Part shown: piece after piece, positions 22,944 through 30,406 of the stretch
Numbering within the stretch: the first letter of the stretch is position 1
Layout of the letters: each line of letters opens with the position of its first letter
Assembly (NCBI RefSeq): GCF_003751445.1
Contig: NZ_RJUU01000002.1
Location: forward strand, 1,302,001 to 1,366,000
Source: Streptomyces sp. 840.1
GTDB taxonomy: Bacteria; Actinomycetota; Actinomycetes; Streptomycetales; Streptomycetaceae
DNA: 64,000 nt
Direction of reading: 5' to 3'
Made by a program: the position numbers and the translations under genes
Notes under the pieces: model-generated
Databases searched by the model: none
The model's input: the letters and a program-made list of their open reading frames with translations, nothing else
What the model was told of the DNA's origin: nothing

Positions 22944-24401
22944 CTACGCGCCGATGCGGGCGATCAGCACACATGCGTCGTCCAGCCGAGGGCTGCCGCC
23001 GAACTCCTCGGCGACGGTGCGTACACAGTCCTGCGCCGAACGGGCCCCGGCGAAACGCGGCGCGAGTTCGAGCAGTGCCTCGGTGCCCGGACGGAGTCCG
23101 CCGCGCCCGTCATCGGTCCGGGCCAGGCCGTCGGTGTGGAGCACCAGCACATCGCCGGGCAGCAGGTGAGCCTCGTCCTGCTCGTAGGCGACGCCCGAGG
23201 CCGCGCCGAGCAGGACGCCGTCGGGCTGGGGCAGCGGGCGCCCGGTTCCGTCGCGGAACAGCAGCGGCGCGGGGTGCCCGGCCTGCGCCCAGTCCAGGGT
23301 GCGGGTCCCGGGGTCGAACCGGCAGCACACCGCGCTGCCGAGGGCGGGCTGGACCGACGTCTCCAGCAGCTGGTTCAGATGGCCCATCAGCGCCCCGGGG
23401 TCGATGCCGGCCATCGCCATGCCGCGCAGGGCTCCGAGGATCATTGTCATGGCCGAGGTGGCCTGGATGCCGTGACCGGTCAGATCGCCGACGGTGAGCA
23501 GCGTCCTGCCGTCCGGGAGTTCCATGGCGTCGTACCAGCCGCCGCCGATCAGGTCGCTGGACCCGGAAGGGAGGTAGTGGGCCGCGATGTCCAGAACCCC
23601 GGGCCCCTGGTCCGGGAGGCGCAGTGAACCCCGCCACGGCGGGAGCACGGCCTGCTGCAGTTCGACCGCGATCCGGTGCTCCGTGCGGTCGATGTGCTGC
23701 TGGCGGCGGAGCGAGTCCTGGGTGCGGCGCACCGTCTGCTGGCTGCGCCGCAGCTCGCTCACGTCGCGCAGGACCGCCCACATGGATGCGGTGCAGCCGT
23801 CGGCGTCGAGGACGGGTTCGCCCATCATGTGCAGGGTGCGGGTCCCGCCGTCGGGGCGGTTGATCCGGAACTCCCCGTCTATCGGCTTCCCGTCGACCAG
23901 GCAGTCCGTCACCAGGGCGGTGAGCGCCGGCTGGTCCTCGGGGAAGAGCACGGTGGGCAGATCGTCCAGGGAGAGGGGTCCGGCCTCCGCGGTCCGGCCG
24001 AAGATCTGGAGCAGCTCGTCGGACCAGCTGACCTCGTCCGTCAGCAGATTCCACTCCGCGCTGCCCACCCGGCCGATCAGCGATCCCGGCCGCTCCTCGC
24101 TGAGGGGAACCTGCCCCGTTCCCAGCGACAACTCGGCCGCGAGCTGCTCCGCGGCCTCGGGCGGCAGCCCCTCCTTGAGCTGTCCCAGGTGCGCCCCGAG
24201 ATCGTCCAGGTGATGGACCGCCAGATCGCAGAGCGCGCGCTGCCAGCGCATCTGCGGATCGTCCTCGTCGACCGCCACGGCATCGCGCCGCACCGCGTCC
24301 ACATCGCCGCGCAGCCGACGCGTCCGGCTGATCAACGCGTCGACGGCATCGCGCTCGGGCGGCTGGGGGGCGGGGCGGTCCGCGGACAGGTGGGACGGCA
24401 T
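22944..24401 (-). CDS. PAS-domain PP2C (SpoIIE-type) phosphatase
   Basis: This 485-residue protein is predicted to dephosphorylate anti-sigma-factor antagonists (STAS proteins) in partner-switching control. It has an N-terminal helical region (1-105) and a PAS sensor (about 110-215; SAEWNLLTDEVSWS, GEFRINRPDGG). A coiled linker (SQQTVRRTQDSLRR) leads to the SpoIIE phosphatase domain (about 250-480) with metal-site segments GGGWYDAM, VGDLTGHG and RLDDACVL. No membrane segment is seen, so sensing is cytoplasmic. No cognate anti-sigma gene is adjacent. It stands alone, and a 14-bp palindrome lies 116 bp upstream of its start. Confidence 0.9.
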   Translation of the reverse strand: MPSHLSADRPAPQPPERDAVDALISRTRRLRGDVDAVRRDAVAVDEDDPQMRWQRALCDLAVHHLDDLGAHLGQLKEGLPPEAAEQLAAELSLGTGQVPLSEERPGSLIGRVGSAEWNLLTDEVSWSDELLQIFGRTAEAGPLSLDDLPTVLFPEDQPALTALVTDCLVDGKPIDGEFRINRPDGGTRTLHMMGEPVLDADGCTASMWAVLRDVSELRRSQQTVRRTQDSLRRQQHIDRTEHRIAVELQQAVLPPWRGSLRLPDQGPGVLDIAAHYLPSGSSDLIGGGWYDAMELPDGRTLLTVGDLTGHGIQATSAMTMILGALRGMAMAGIDPGALMGHLNQLLETSVQPALGSAVCCRFDPGTRTLDWAQAGHPAPLLFRDGTGRPLPQPDGVLLGAASGVAYEQDEAHLLPGDVLVLHTDGLARTDDGRGGLRPGTEALLELAPRFAGARSAQDCVRTVAEEFGGSPRLDDACVLIARIGA

Positions 24402-24516
24402 GACGTACTCCGATACAGGCGCGGTACAACCAGGTCTGAGGGTGGACCGAATACGACTGTCGCACAGCCGGCTGGGGCCCGTAAGCGGTTTGGCAACACT
24501 CGATGCGTTCTTGCTT

Positions 24517-24530
24517 CTGGCATATGCCAG
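24517..24530. promoter_or_regulatory. Perfect 14-bp palindrome CTGGCATATGCCAG
   Basis: A self-complementary 14-mer lies in the long AT-richer intergenic stretch, about 116 bp upstream of the PAS-SpoIIE phosphatase start. The length and symmetry fit a dimeric repressor site. The regulator is unknown. Confidence 0.4.
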
Positions 24531-24672
24531 CGGCTGAACGGCGCGGCTGCCTTTCGAACAGCCTTTCTTTTCAAGGCCGTTGAGGCAAGTGATCCGGCGC
24601 GCCCAGGCCTTCGGCGCACCCGTTCGTGCCGGCTCCGCGCGGGGCGGGTGCGACGCGCCGGGGCATATGCGG

Positions 24673-24706
24673 GCCGGAGGCTCCGCGGGGTGGCGAGGCC
24701 TCCGGC
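24673..24706. terminator. Hairpin downstream of the small secreted protein gene
   Basis: Nine-base arms GCCGGAGGC/GCCTCCGGC with a 16-base loop lie about 40 bases past the stop of the leftward small secreted protein gene. Confidence 0.5.
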
Positions 24707-24746
24707 CGGGTGTCGCGGGCCGCCGGGACGGGCCCGGCCGCCCGCC

Positions 24747-25040
24747 TCAGCAGACGGCGATGCGGCCGTACGAGCCCACCTTCCACGTCCACTTGAGGGT
24801 CTCGCCGGGGAACGTGGTCCAGCACTGCTTGTCGGGTCCGTGGTCGATGACGAGCTTGATGTGCATGTTCCGGCCGCAGTTGTTCGTCGTCCAGGCCGTC
24901 TTGTCCTGCTTGACGACCTCGCGCGCCACGCACGCGGGAGCGGTGCCGCCGGCGGCTGCCGCCGGGCCCGCCGCCGTCATCGCGCAGGCGGTGATCATCG
25001 CGGTGGCCGCGATGGCGGAAAGGGTGTTCTTCAGGTGCAT
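24747..25040 (-). CDS. Small secreted four-cysteine protein (tendamistat-like cysteine layout)
   Basis: This 97-residue protein has a clear Sec signal peptide ([21 protein letters not shown], cleavage near PAAA-AGG). The mature part is about 67 residues with four cysteines: APACV, NNCGR, KQCWT and a C-terminal IAVC. The size, beta-rich look and two-disulfide spacing resemble the Streptomyces alpha-amylase inhibitor tendamistat (74 residues, four cysteines), but the inhibitory Trp-Arg-Tyr triad is not seen. It may be another small secreted beta-protein. The ATG at 25040 has GAGGA upstream. Its neighbours give no functional hint. Confidence 0.72.
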   Translation of the reverse strand: MHLKNTLSAIAATAMITACAMTAAGPAAAAGGTAPACVAREVVKQDKTAWTTNNCGRNMHIKLVIDHGPDKQCWTTFPGETLKWTWKVGSYGRIAVC

Positions 25041-25211
25041 GGTCACATTCCTCGGGCAGTCGTTCGCTGTGCCGGGCACTGCGGTCAACGATCGTGACGC
25101 CCTGGCGTGACGGCTCGCGGGGGAGTGCCGGACCTGCGGCCGGCGGCTTCGGGGTCCGGGCTCGGAGCGGGCGGGAATGCGGCCGGGCGGTGCGGCGTTG
25201 GACGGGCAGAA

Positions 25212-25226
25212 CGAAAACGAATCCCG
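25212..25226 (+). promoter_or_regulatory. Possible Zur box upstream of rpmG
   Basis: The 15-mer CGAAAACGAATCCCG matches the actinobacterial Zur core TGAAAATGATTTTCA at about nine positions, and lies 44 bp before the L33 start. Cysteine-free L33 paralogues are classic Zur targets, which is the main reason to propose it; the match itself is weak. Confidence 0.35.
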
Positions 25227-25270
25227 TTACCGTCTTGGTGCGGATTCGGTTCGCGAGCACGGAGGTAACC

Positions 25271-25435
25271 ATGGCCCGAAGTGAGTCCCGTCCCCTCGTC
25301 ACGCTCCGCTCGACCGCGGGCACGGGGCAGACGTATGTGACGCGCAAGAGTCGTCGCAACAGCCCCGACCGGCTGGTCCTGCGCAAGTACGACCCCGCCG
25401 CCGGGGAGCACGTCCTCTTCCGCGAGGAGCGCTGA
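25271..25435 (+). CDS. rpmG: 50S ribosomal protein L33, zinc-independent (C-minus) paralogue
   Basis: This 54-residue L33 begins [19 protein letters not shown] and contains YVTRKSRRN and LRKYDP, the hallmarks of L33. It lacks the CxxC pairs of the zinc-ribbon form. In Streptomyces such C-minus copies replace the zinc form under zinc starvation, usually under Zur control and often clustered with L28, S14 or L31 copies. No partner is present here, so it is a solitary paralogue. The ATG follows a near-perfect GGAGGTAACC ribosome site. Confidence 0.93.
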   Translation: MARSESRPLVTLRSTAGTGQTYVTRKSRRNSPDRLVLRKYDPAAGEHVLFREER

Positions 25436-25575
25436 GTGCGGAGCGGTCCGCCGTGCCCGCGTCCCCGTGCCCGTGCTCCGGATCACAGTCCGGAGGGCGG
25501 ATTCCCGGGAACGCGAGGCAATGGTTTATCGTTCACCTATATGTGATGGCGCGCTGAGCGCACACACCAAGAACC

Positions 25576-25608
25576 GCCCCGGCTGGATTCCCCCGATCCG
25601 GCCGGGGC
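25576..25608. terminator. Hairpin with T-tract between rpmG and DUF1275 gene
   Basis: An 11-bp stem with one mismatch (25576-25586 with 25598-25608) is followed on the plus strand by a pyrimidine run containing TTTTT. It lies between the convergent rpmG and DUF1275 genes and probably serves both. It could also end a short transcript from the AT-rich sequence near 25525-25545, for which there is no other evidence. Confidence 0.7.
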
Positions 25609-25645
25609 TTCCCCTTTTTCCGGAGCTCGGTACTCCCGTCGCGGC

Positions 25646-26314
25646 TCACCGCCGACGCGGTGCGGCCTCGATCAGCAGCGCCGCCGCCGCGAGGGCGGCC
25701 GCCGCCACGGCCCCGGTCTCCGGCCGCTCGCGCACGGCAAGTGCGGCTGCCGCCGCACCCGCCACCACGGCCGCGAGGCGGCCGGCCACCCAGCCGTCGC
25801 CCCGCCGCCACGACCCCACGGCCAGCCGGCCGACGAGCGAGGTCAGCGTGCCGGTGAAGTAGTTCGTCGGCGTGGCCCGCAGCCGGCCCTGGACCCCCAT
25901 CGCGAGCCCCATGAGAGCCAGCAGCCCCAGCCGGTCCGCGCCCGACGTGATCACACCCAGCCCCCACAGCACCGCACCCGCGGCGAGCAGCACCACCTCG
26001 GCCGTCAGCATGACCGGCAGCCGCCGCCACACCCGCTCACCGGTCACCGCACCCCAGGCCACCCCGCATCCGTACGAGACGAGCGCGGTGACGACACGCA
26101 GCGCCACCCCCTCCTCGCCCGCCCCGGCCGCCGACGCGCCCAGCAGGACCAGGTTCCCCGTCATCACCCCGGCGAAGACCTGGCCCACGCAGATGAACAC
26201 GAACGCGTCCGCCGCCCCGGACGCCGCCGACAGCAGGAGCAGGGCCGCATGGCCGCGCGACCCGTCCACGGTGTCACGGCCGGCCGGGGCGGAGGGGGCG
26301 TCGGTAGTCGGCAT
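25646..26314 (-). CDS. DUF1275 (YoaK-type) integral membrane protein
   Basis: This 222-residue protein has about six hydrophobic segments. The opening LLLLSAASGAADAFVFICVGQVFAGVMTGN matches the family start (an S-G-x-D-A motif and a following TGN). The transported substrate of DUF1275 proteins is not established. The ATG at 26314 gives a short cytoplasmic N-terminus (MPTTDAPSAPAG) before the first helix; the frame stays open upstream but looks non-coding there. It lies downstream of the photolyase gene on the same strand, separated by a perfect hairpin, so it is probably a separate unit. Confidence 0.85.
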   Translation of the reverse strand: MPTTDAPSAPAGRDTVDGSRGHAALLLLSAASGAADAFVFICVGQVFAGVMTGNLVLLGASAAGAGEEGVALRVVTALVSYGCGVAWGAVTGERVWRRLPVMLTAEVVLLAAGAVLWGLGVITSGADRLGLLALMGLAMGVQGRLRATPTNYFTGTLTSLVGRLAVGSWRRGDGWVAGRLAAVVAGAAAAALAVRERPETGAVAAAALAAAALLIEAAPRRR

Positions 26315-26380
26315 GGCGGCATTTTCGCTGCCGCCGGGCCCGGCGGGGCGCGTTGTCCCCGGTGCGGCGCGCCGTGCCAT

Positions 26381-26424
26381 GCCGTTGTGCCTGCGCGGGC
26401 GCGCACCCGCGCAGGCACAACGGC
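26381..26424. terminator. Perfect 19-bp hairpin terminator after the photolyase gene
   Basis: Arms 26381-26399 and 26406-26424 pair perfectly around a six-base loop, starting two bases after the photolyase stop on the minus strand. It ends the leftward light-response operon. Confidence 0.85.
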
Positions 26425-26426
26425 GT

Positions 26427-27800
26427 TCACTCCAGGCCGCGTGCCTGCTTGAACCGGGCCAGCGCGTCGGGCAGCTCCACCACCGGATCCGGATACTCCA
26501 GCCGGGCGCGCTCCGCCCCGCGCAGCTTCCACGGCTCGTGCACGGCGGGTCCGGCAACGGAAGCCAGCTCCGGCACCCACCGCCGGACGTAGTCGCCGTC
26601 CGGGTCGTAGCGCTTGGCCTGGAGCACCGGGTTGAGCACCCGGTTGGGGCGGCTGTCCGTCCCGGTGCCGGCCATCCACTGCCAGTTCAGCTGGTTGTTG
26701 GCGACGTCTCCGTCCACCAGCAGATCCAGGAAGTGCCGGGCGCCGACGCGCCAGTCCACGTACAGGGTCTTGGTCAGGAAGCCCGCCGCGAGCAGCCGTC
26801 CTCGGTTGTGCATCCAGCCCTCGTGCCGCAGCTGGCGCATCGCGGCGTCGACCACCGGGTAGCCGGTGTGCCCCTGCCGCCAGGCCTCGGTCTCCTCGGC
26901 GGCAGCGGCCCCGGACCGCCAGTGGTCGTGCCGGGTGCGGTAGTCCAGCCGGGCGGCCGCGGGCCTGGCGGCCAGGACCTGGTGATGGAACTCGCGCCAG
27001 CACAGCTGCCGGACGAACGCGTCGGCCCCGGCGCCACCTGCCGTACGGGCCCGGTGGATCAGCTCTGCCGGCGAGAGGGTGCCGAAGTGCAGGTGCGGGG
27101 AGAGCCGGGACGTGGCGTCGCCCGGCAGGTCGTCGTGGCGGTCCTCGTACGACGCGAGCCCGTGGCGTCGCCAGGCCGTGAACCGCTTGCGGGCCTCCTG
27201 CTCACCGCCCTCGGCGAGCCCCGCCGAGACGCCCGGCACACGGGAGCGGACCGGCACGTCCTCGGACCTCGGACCGTCCGGCACCCGGACCGTTCGGGGC
27301 GCGCCGAACGGGTCACGCACGCGCTCCCCGGACCAGCGCCTGAAGTACGGGGTGAACACCGCGAAGTGGTCCGAACCCGCGGGGGTCACCGCGCCCGGCG
27401 CGACCGCGGTGACCACGCCGTCGTGGACGTGCAGCCGGGCTCCGCCGGACTCCAGGGCCGCCCGCAGCCGCTCCTCGCGGCCATGGGCGTAGGCGCTGAC
27501 CCCGGCGGCCACGTGGACGTCGCCCGCACCGCTCTCGGAGACGACCCGGCACACCTCGGTGACCACGTCGCCCGAGCGGATCACCAGCCGGCCGCCCCGT
27601 TCGCGCAGCCCCTCGTCGAGATCCCGCAGGCAGTCGGCGAGGAACGCGCGGCGGTTCGGGGCGCCGAACCCCGCCGCCTCGATCCCCGTGTCGCGGACGA
27701 ACAGGGGCACGATCTCGTCCGACGACGCGAGCGCGGCGTGCAACGGCGGATGGTCGTGCAGACGGAGATCGGCGGTGAAGAGGACGACCGCTACGGTCAT
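26427..27800 (-). CDS. phr: DNA photolyase (deoxyribodipyrimidine photo-lyase)
   Basis: This 457-residue class I photolyase repairs UV-induced cyclobutane dimers with blue light. The N-terminal antenna domain (about 1-130, VVLFTADLRLHDHPPL) is followed by the FAD-binding helical domain, with SRLSPHLHFGTLSP near 230, REFHHQVL, and the conserved C-terminal stretches GYPVVDAAMRQL and WMHNR. The length is normal. It lies 69 bp after the SDR/DUF2867 gene on the same strand and near ECF and B12-MerR regulators, an arrangement like the Streptomyces lit loci, so light-induced expression is expected. The gene ends at a strong hairpin. Confidence 0.94.
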   Translation of the reverse strand: MTVAVVLFTADLRLHDHPPLHAALASSDEIVPLFVRDTGIEAAGFGAPNRRAFLADCLRDLDEGLRERGGRLVIRSGDVVTEVCRVVSESGAGDVHVAAGVSAYAHGREERLRAALESGGARLHVHDGVVTAVAPGAVTPAGSDHFAVFTPYFRRWSGERVRDPFGAPRTVRVPDGPRSEDVPVRSRVPGVSAGLAEGGEQEARKRFTAWRRHGLASYEDRHDDLPGDATSRLSPHLHFGTLSPAELIHRARTAGGAGADAFVRQLCWREFHHQVLAARPAAARLDYRTRHDHWRSGAAAAEETEAWRQGHTGYPVVDAAMRQLRHEGWMHNRGRLLAAGFLTKTLYVDWRVGARHFLDLLVDGDVANNQLNWQWMAGTGTDSRPNRVLNPVLQAKRYDPDGDYVRRWVPELASVAGPAVHEPWKLRGAERARLEYPDPVVELPDALARFKQARGLE

Positions 27801-27869
27801 GGCGCAACTCCTGGTCGGGGGCGTGGATATGCCCCTGTTCCGTCTGCGGGCCCCCGGCGGATGCGCCGG

Positions 27870-29420
27870 TCACCGGGACAGTGCGCCGCGTTCCTCCGCA
27901 GGCGCGGCGGACGCCTGCCCCGTGGCCGCCCGCGCGATGTTGCGGGCCATGCCGCCGAACACGACCGCGTGGAACGGCGACACGCTCCACCAGTACGCGT
28001 GACCGAGCAGCCCGCGGGGATGGAACAGCGCCCGCTGCCGGTAGTGCGCCCGGCCCCGGTCGTCCTGTTCCGCGTACATCTCCAGCCAGGCCAGGCCCGG
28101 CAGCCGCATCTCCGCGCGCAGCCGCAGCAGATGGCCGGGCTCGATCTCCTCGACGCGCCAGAAGTCCAGGGAGTCGCCCACCCGGAGCCGGTCGGTGTCC
28201 CGCCGCCCCCGGCGCAGGCCCACCCCTCCCACCAGCCGGTCGAGCCAGCCGCGCACCGCCCACGCCAGCGGGAACGAGTACCAGCCGTGATCGCCGCCGA
28301 TGCCCTCGACGACCTTCCACAGGGCCTGCGGCGACGCCTCGACATCGAGTTCCCGCACATCCGTGTACAGGCTGCCACCGGCCCAGTCGGGGTCCGTGGG
28401 CAGCGGGTCGCTCGGCACCCCGGGCACCGACGCCGAGGACCACCGGGTGGTGACCTTGGCCTCGCGCACCCGCTGGAGGGCGAGGCGCAGGGCCCGCTCG
28501 AACGTGAAGGGCTGCCCCGGCCCGTCGGGCACGTACCGCACGATGTCGTGCTCCTGGCACACGACCTCGTACCGCAGCGACTCCGCGAGCGGCCGTGCGA
28601 TCGACCTGGGAACGGGGGTGACGAGCCCGATCCAGTGGCTGGACAGCCGGGGCGTCAGCATCGGGACGGGCAGGATCAGCCGGTGCGGGAGGGCCGCGAT
28701 CTCCGCGTACCGCTGCATCATGTCGCGGTAGGTGATGACGTCCGGGCCCCCGATGTCGAAGGCGCGGTTCACGTCCCGGGGCATCCTGGCGCTGCCGACC
28801 AGGTAGCGCAGCACGTCCCGGACCGCGATCGGCTGGATCCGGGTCGACACCCAGCTGGGCGTCACCATGACCGGCAGCCGTTCGGTGAGGTAGCGCAGCA
28901 TCTCGAACGAGGCCGAACCGGATCCGATGATCACGGCGGCCCGCAGGGCGGTGGTCGGGACCCCGGAATCCAGCAGGATCCTGCCGACCTCGGCGCGCGA
29001 ACGCAGATGCGGCGAGAGTTCCCCCTCGGGTACGCCCGGCGGCGTGAGTCCGCCGAGGTAGACGATCCGGCCGACGCCCCGCGAAACGGCCGACTCCGCG
29101 AAGACCGTGGCCGACCTGCGGTCCGTCTCCTCGAAGTCGGCCCCGGTCGTCAGCGCGTGCACCAGGTAGTAGGCCACGTCGATATCGGCCATGGCCGATG
29201 CGACCGAGTCCGCGTCGGTGACATCGCCCCGGACGATCTCCACGTCCTGGGCCCACGGGTAGTCCCGCAGCTTGTGGGGGCTGCGCACCATGCACCGCAC
29301 CCGGTGCCCGGCTTCCAGGAGCTCGGGCACCAGCCGGCCCCCGATGTATCCGGTGGCCCCCGTCACCAGGCAGTGCAAGGGCTTCCCGGTCTTCTTCTCC
29401 GCGCTGTCGCTGCTCGTCAT
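27870..29420 (-). CDS. SDR (NAD(P)-binding) / DUF2867 fusion protein
   Basis: This 516-residue protein has two parts. Residues about 15-300 form an extended/atypical SDR Rossmann domain with CLVTGATGYIGGRLV (NAD(P) glycine motif) and LVHALTTG (YxxxK-like region altered to YYLVHA). Residues about 340-500 match DUF2867, an SRPBCC-like domain (WYSFPLAWAVRGWLDRL). Such fusions are common in actinobacterial light or stress loci; their substrate is unknown. It begins an operon with the photolyase gene. Direct repeats with 11-bp period lie about 130 bp upstream of its ATG and are shared with the litR/litS promoter. Confidence 0.87.
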   Translation of the reverse strand: MTSSDSAEKKTGKPLHCLVTGATGYIGGRLVPELLEAGHRVRCMVRSPHKLRDYPWAQDVEIVRGDVTDADSVASAMADIDVAYYLVHALTTGADFEETDRRSATVFAESAVSRGVGRIVYLGGLTPPGVPEGELSPHLRSRAEVGRILLDSGVPTTALRAAVIIGSGSASFEMLRYLTERLPVMVTPSWVSTRIQPIAVRDVLRYLVGSARMPRDVNRAFDIGGPDVITYRDMMQRYAEIAALPHRLILPVPMLTPRLSSHWIGLVTPVPRSIARPLAESLRYEVVCQEHDIVRYVPDGPGQPFTFERALRLALQRVREAKVTTRWSSASVPGVPSDPLPTDPDWAGGSLYTDVRELDVEASPQALWKVVEGIGGDHGWYSFPLAWAVRGWLDRLVGGVGLRRGRRDTDRLRVGDSLDFWRVEEIEPGHLLRLRAEMRLPGLAWLEMYAEQDDRGRAHYRQRALFHPRGLLGHAYWWSVSPFHAVVFGGMARNIARAATGQASAAPAEERGALSR

Positions 29421-29550
29421 GGGATCTCCGCATCGGCTGGGGTACCCGCTCGGTTCACCGTGCCTCGTCGTCGCGCATCACGCGCTTCGAGGCGCCCGGA
29501 TGCGGTGGACGCACCCCCCTCATGTTCCCATTCGCGGGGCTGTTGGGCGT

Positions 29551-29583
29551 TGCGCGTCGATTCTGCGTCGGTACTGCGGCCGG
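29551..29583. promoter_or_regulatory. 11-bp-period direct repeats (CarH/LitR-type operator), copy 1
   Basis: Three consecutive 11-mers, TGCGCGTCGAT, TCTGCGTCGGT and ACTGCGGCCGG, lie between the ECF sigma gene stop and the SDR/DUF2867 start. The same unit occurs twice at 30374-30395. B12-binding MerR proteins of the CarH/LitR family bind tandem 11-bp repeats head to tail, so this fits an operator for the adjacent MerR protein. Confidence 0.5.
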
Positions 29584-29621
29584 GCGGCGGGCCGCCTGCC
29601 GCGAGGGCCGCGCGGTCCCGG

Positions 29622-30233
29622 CTACCGCTCGGCGTCGCCGGACATCGAGCGCCGGATCCGGTGCAGCGCGCGGCGTACGTGGCTCTTGACCGTGCCGAGG
29701 GGGAGCCCGGTCAGCTCCGCGATGCGGGTCTGGGGGAGACCGTCGTAGTAGGCCATGTGCAGGATGCGGCGCTGTACCTGGGGCAGCTTGCCCAGTTCCG
29801 TACCGACCAGGACCCGGTCCAGCGCCGACTCCGGGCCGGCCGCGCCGGTCTCCACGAGCCGCAGCCGCGCCGCCGTCGCGGCTGCCAGTTCCGTGCGGCG
29901 GGTACGGGCGGCCAGGGCGTCCGCGATCTTGCGGCGGGTGATGCCGACGAGCCAGCCGGGGAGCGGGCCGCGCTCGGGGCGGTAGCCGAGTCTGCCGCGC
30001 CAGGCGGCCATGAAGACCTGCTGCGTGACGTCCTCGGCCTCGCGGCTGTCACCGAGGGACCGGGCGGCCAGGGAGTGCACGAGCGCGCCCCACCTGCGGT
30101 AGGCGGCGGCGAAACAGTCCTCGCTGCCGCGCATCAGACCGGCGGCCAGCTCCTCGTCGGCGAGGTCCTGCGCGGCGCACGGTCGCGGGCCCGGTGCGCC
30201 GGGCAGCGTGTCCTGCGGTGCGAGCGCGGTCAT
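29622..30233 (-). CDS. litS: ECF-type RNA polymerase sigma factor (LitS-like)
   Basis: This 203-residue sigma factor has a region 2 core in the ~60-115 range (VTQQVFMAAWRGRLGYR) and a region 4 helix-turn-helix (IAELTGLPLGTVKSHVRRAL) near the C-terminus; the linker is short, as in ECF sigmas. No anti-sigma gene is adjacent. The ATG at 30233 is supported by GGAGGAAGG. It is divergent from the B12-binding MerR gene, with 11-bp repeats between them. In S. coelicolor LitR switches on litS for light-induced carotenoid genes; no crt genes are seen here, so the target set may be the photolyase operon. The symbol is assigned by context. Confidence 0.82.
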   Translation of the reverse strand: MTALAPQDTLPGAPGPRPCAAQDLADEELAAGLMRGSEDCFAAAYRRWGALVHSLAARSLGDSREAEDVTQQVFMAAWRGRLGYRPERGPLPGWLVGITRRKIADALAARTRRTELAAATAARLRLVETGAAGPESALDRVLVGTELGKLPQVQRRILHMAYYDGLPQTRIAELTGLPLGTVKSHVRRALHRIRRSMSGDAER

Positions 30234-30373
30234 GGCTGTCCTTCCTCCGGGCGCCCCGGCCCAGGAGCTGTCTCCCGCCCCGGCCGGCCGGGGTCGTCCG
30301 GGATGCTCTCCGGCGCACCCTCCGACGGGCGCCCGTGACCGGCAGCGTTCCAATAGCCGACCCGCCCGGACAA

Positions 30374-30399
30374 CCTGCGTCGGTTCTGCGTCGTATGAT
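30374..30399. promoter_or_regulatory. 11-bp-period repeats and leaderless litR promoter, operator copy 2
   Basis: The repeats CCTGCGTCGGT and TCTGCGTCGTA (30374-30395) share GCGTCG-N5-GCGTCG with the site at 29551. They run into a good -10 hexamer TATGAT (30394-30399). Seven bases later is the ATG at 30407, so the litR mRNA would be leaderless and the operator would cover its own promoter, as expected for autorepression. Confidence 0.55.
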
Positions 30400-30406
30400 C
30401 AAACGC

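Larger units (their letters stand above)
24402..24746. other. 345-bp intergenic region, phosphatase promoter plus terminator
   Basis: This stretch separates the start of the phosphatase gene from the stop of the small secreted protein gene. It holds the phosphatase promoter, a 14-bp palindrome (24517-24530) and a hairpin (about 24673-24706). No further gene is supported. Confidence 0.55.

Noticed and set aside
25520..25620. Small RNA candidate with TATAT box and hairpin terminator between rpmG and the DUF1275 gene
   Set aside because: No proper -35/-10 pair could be placed and the hairpin is better explained as a terminator for the convergent genes.
25872..30338. Very long rightward open frame (about 1490 codons) over the DUF1275, photolyase, SDR and ECF genes
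   Set aside because: It is antisense to well-supported genes, has no domain, no ribosome site and the Pro/Arg/Gly-rich composition of a high-GC shadow frame.
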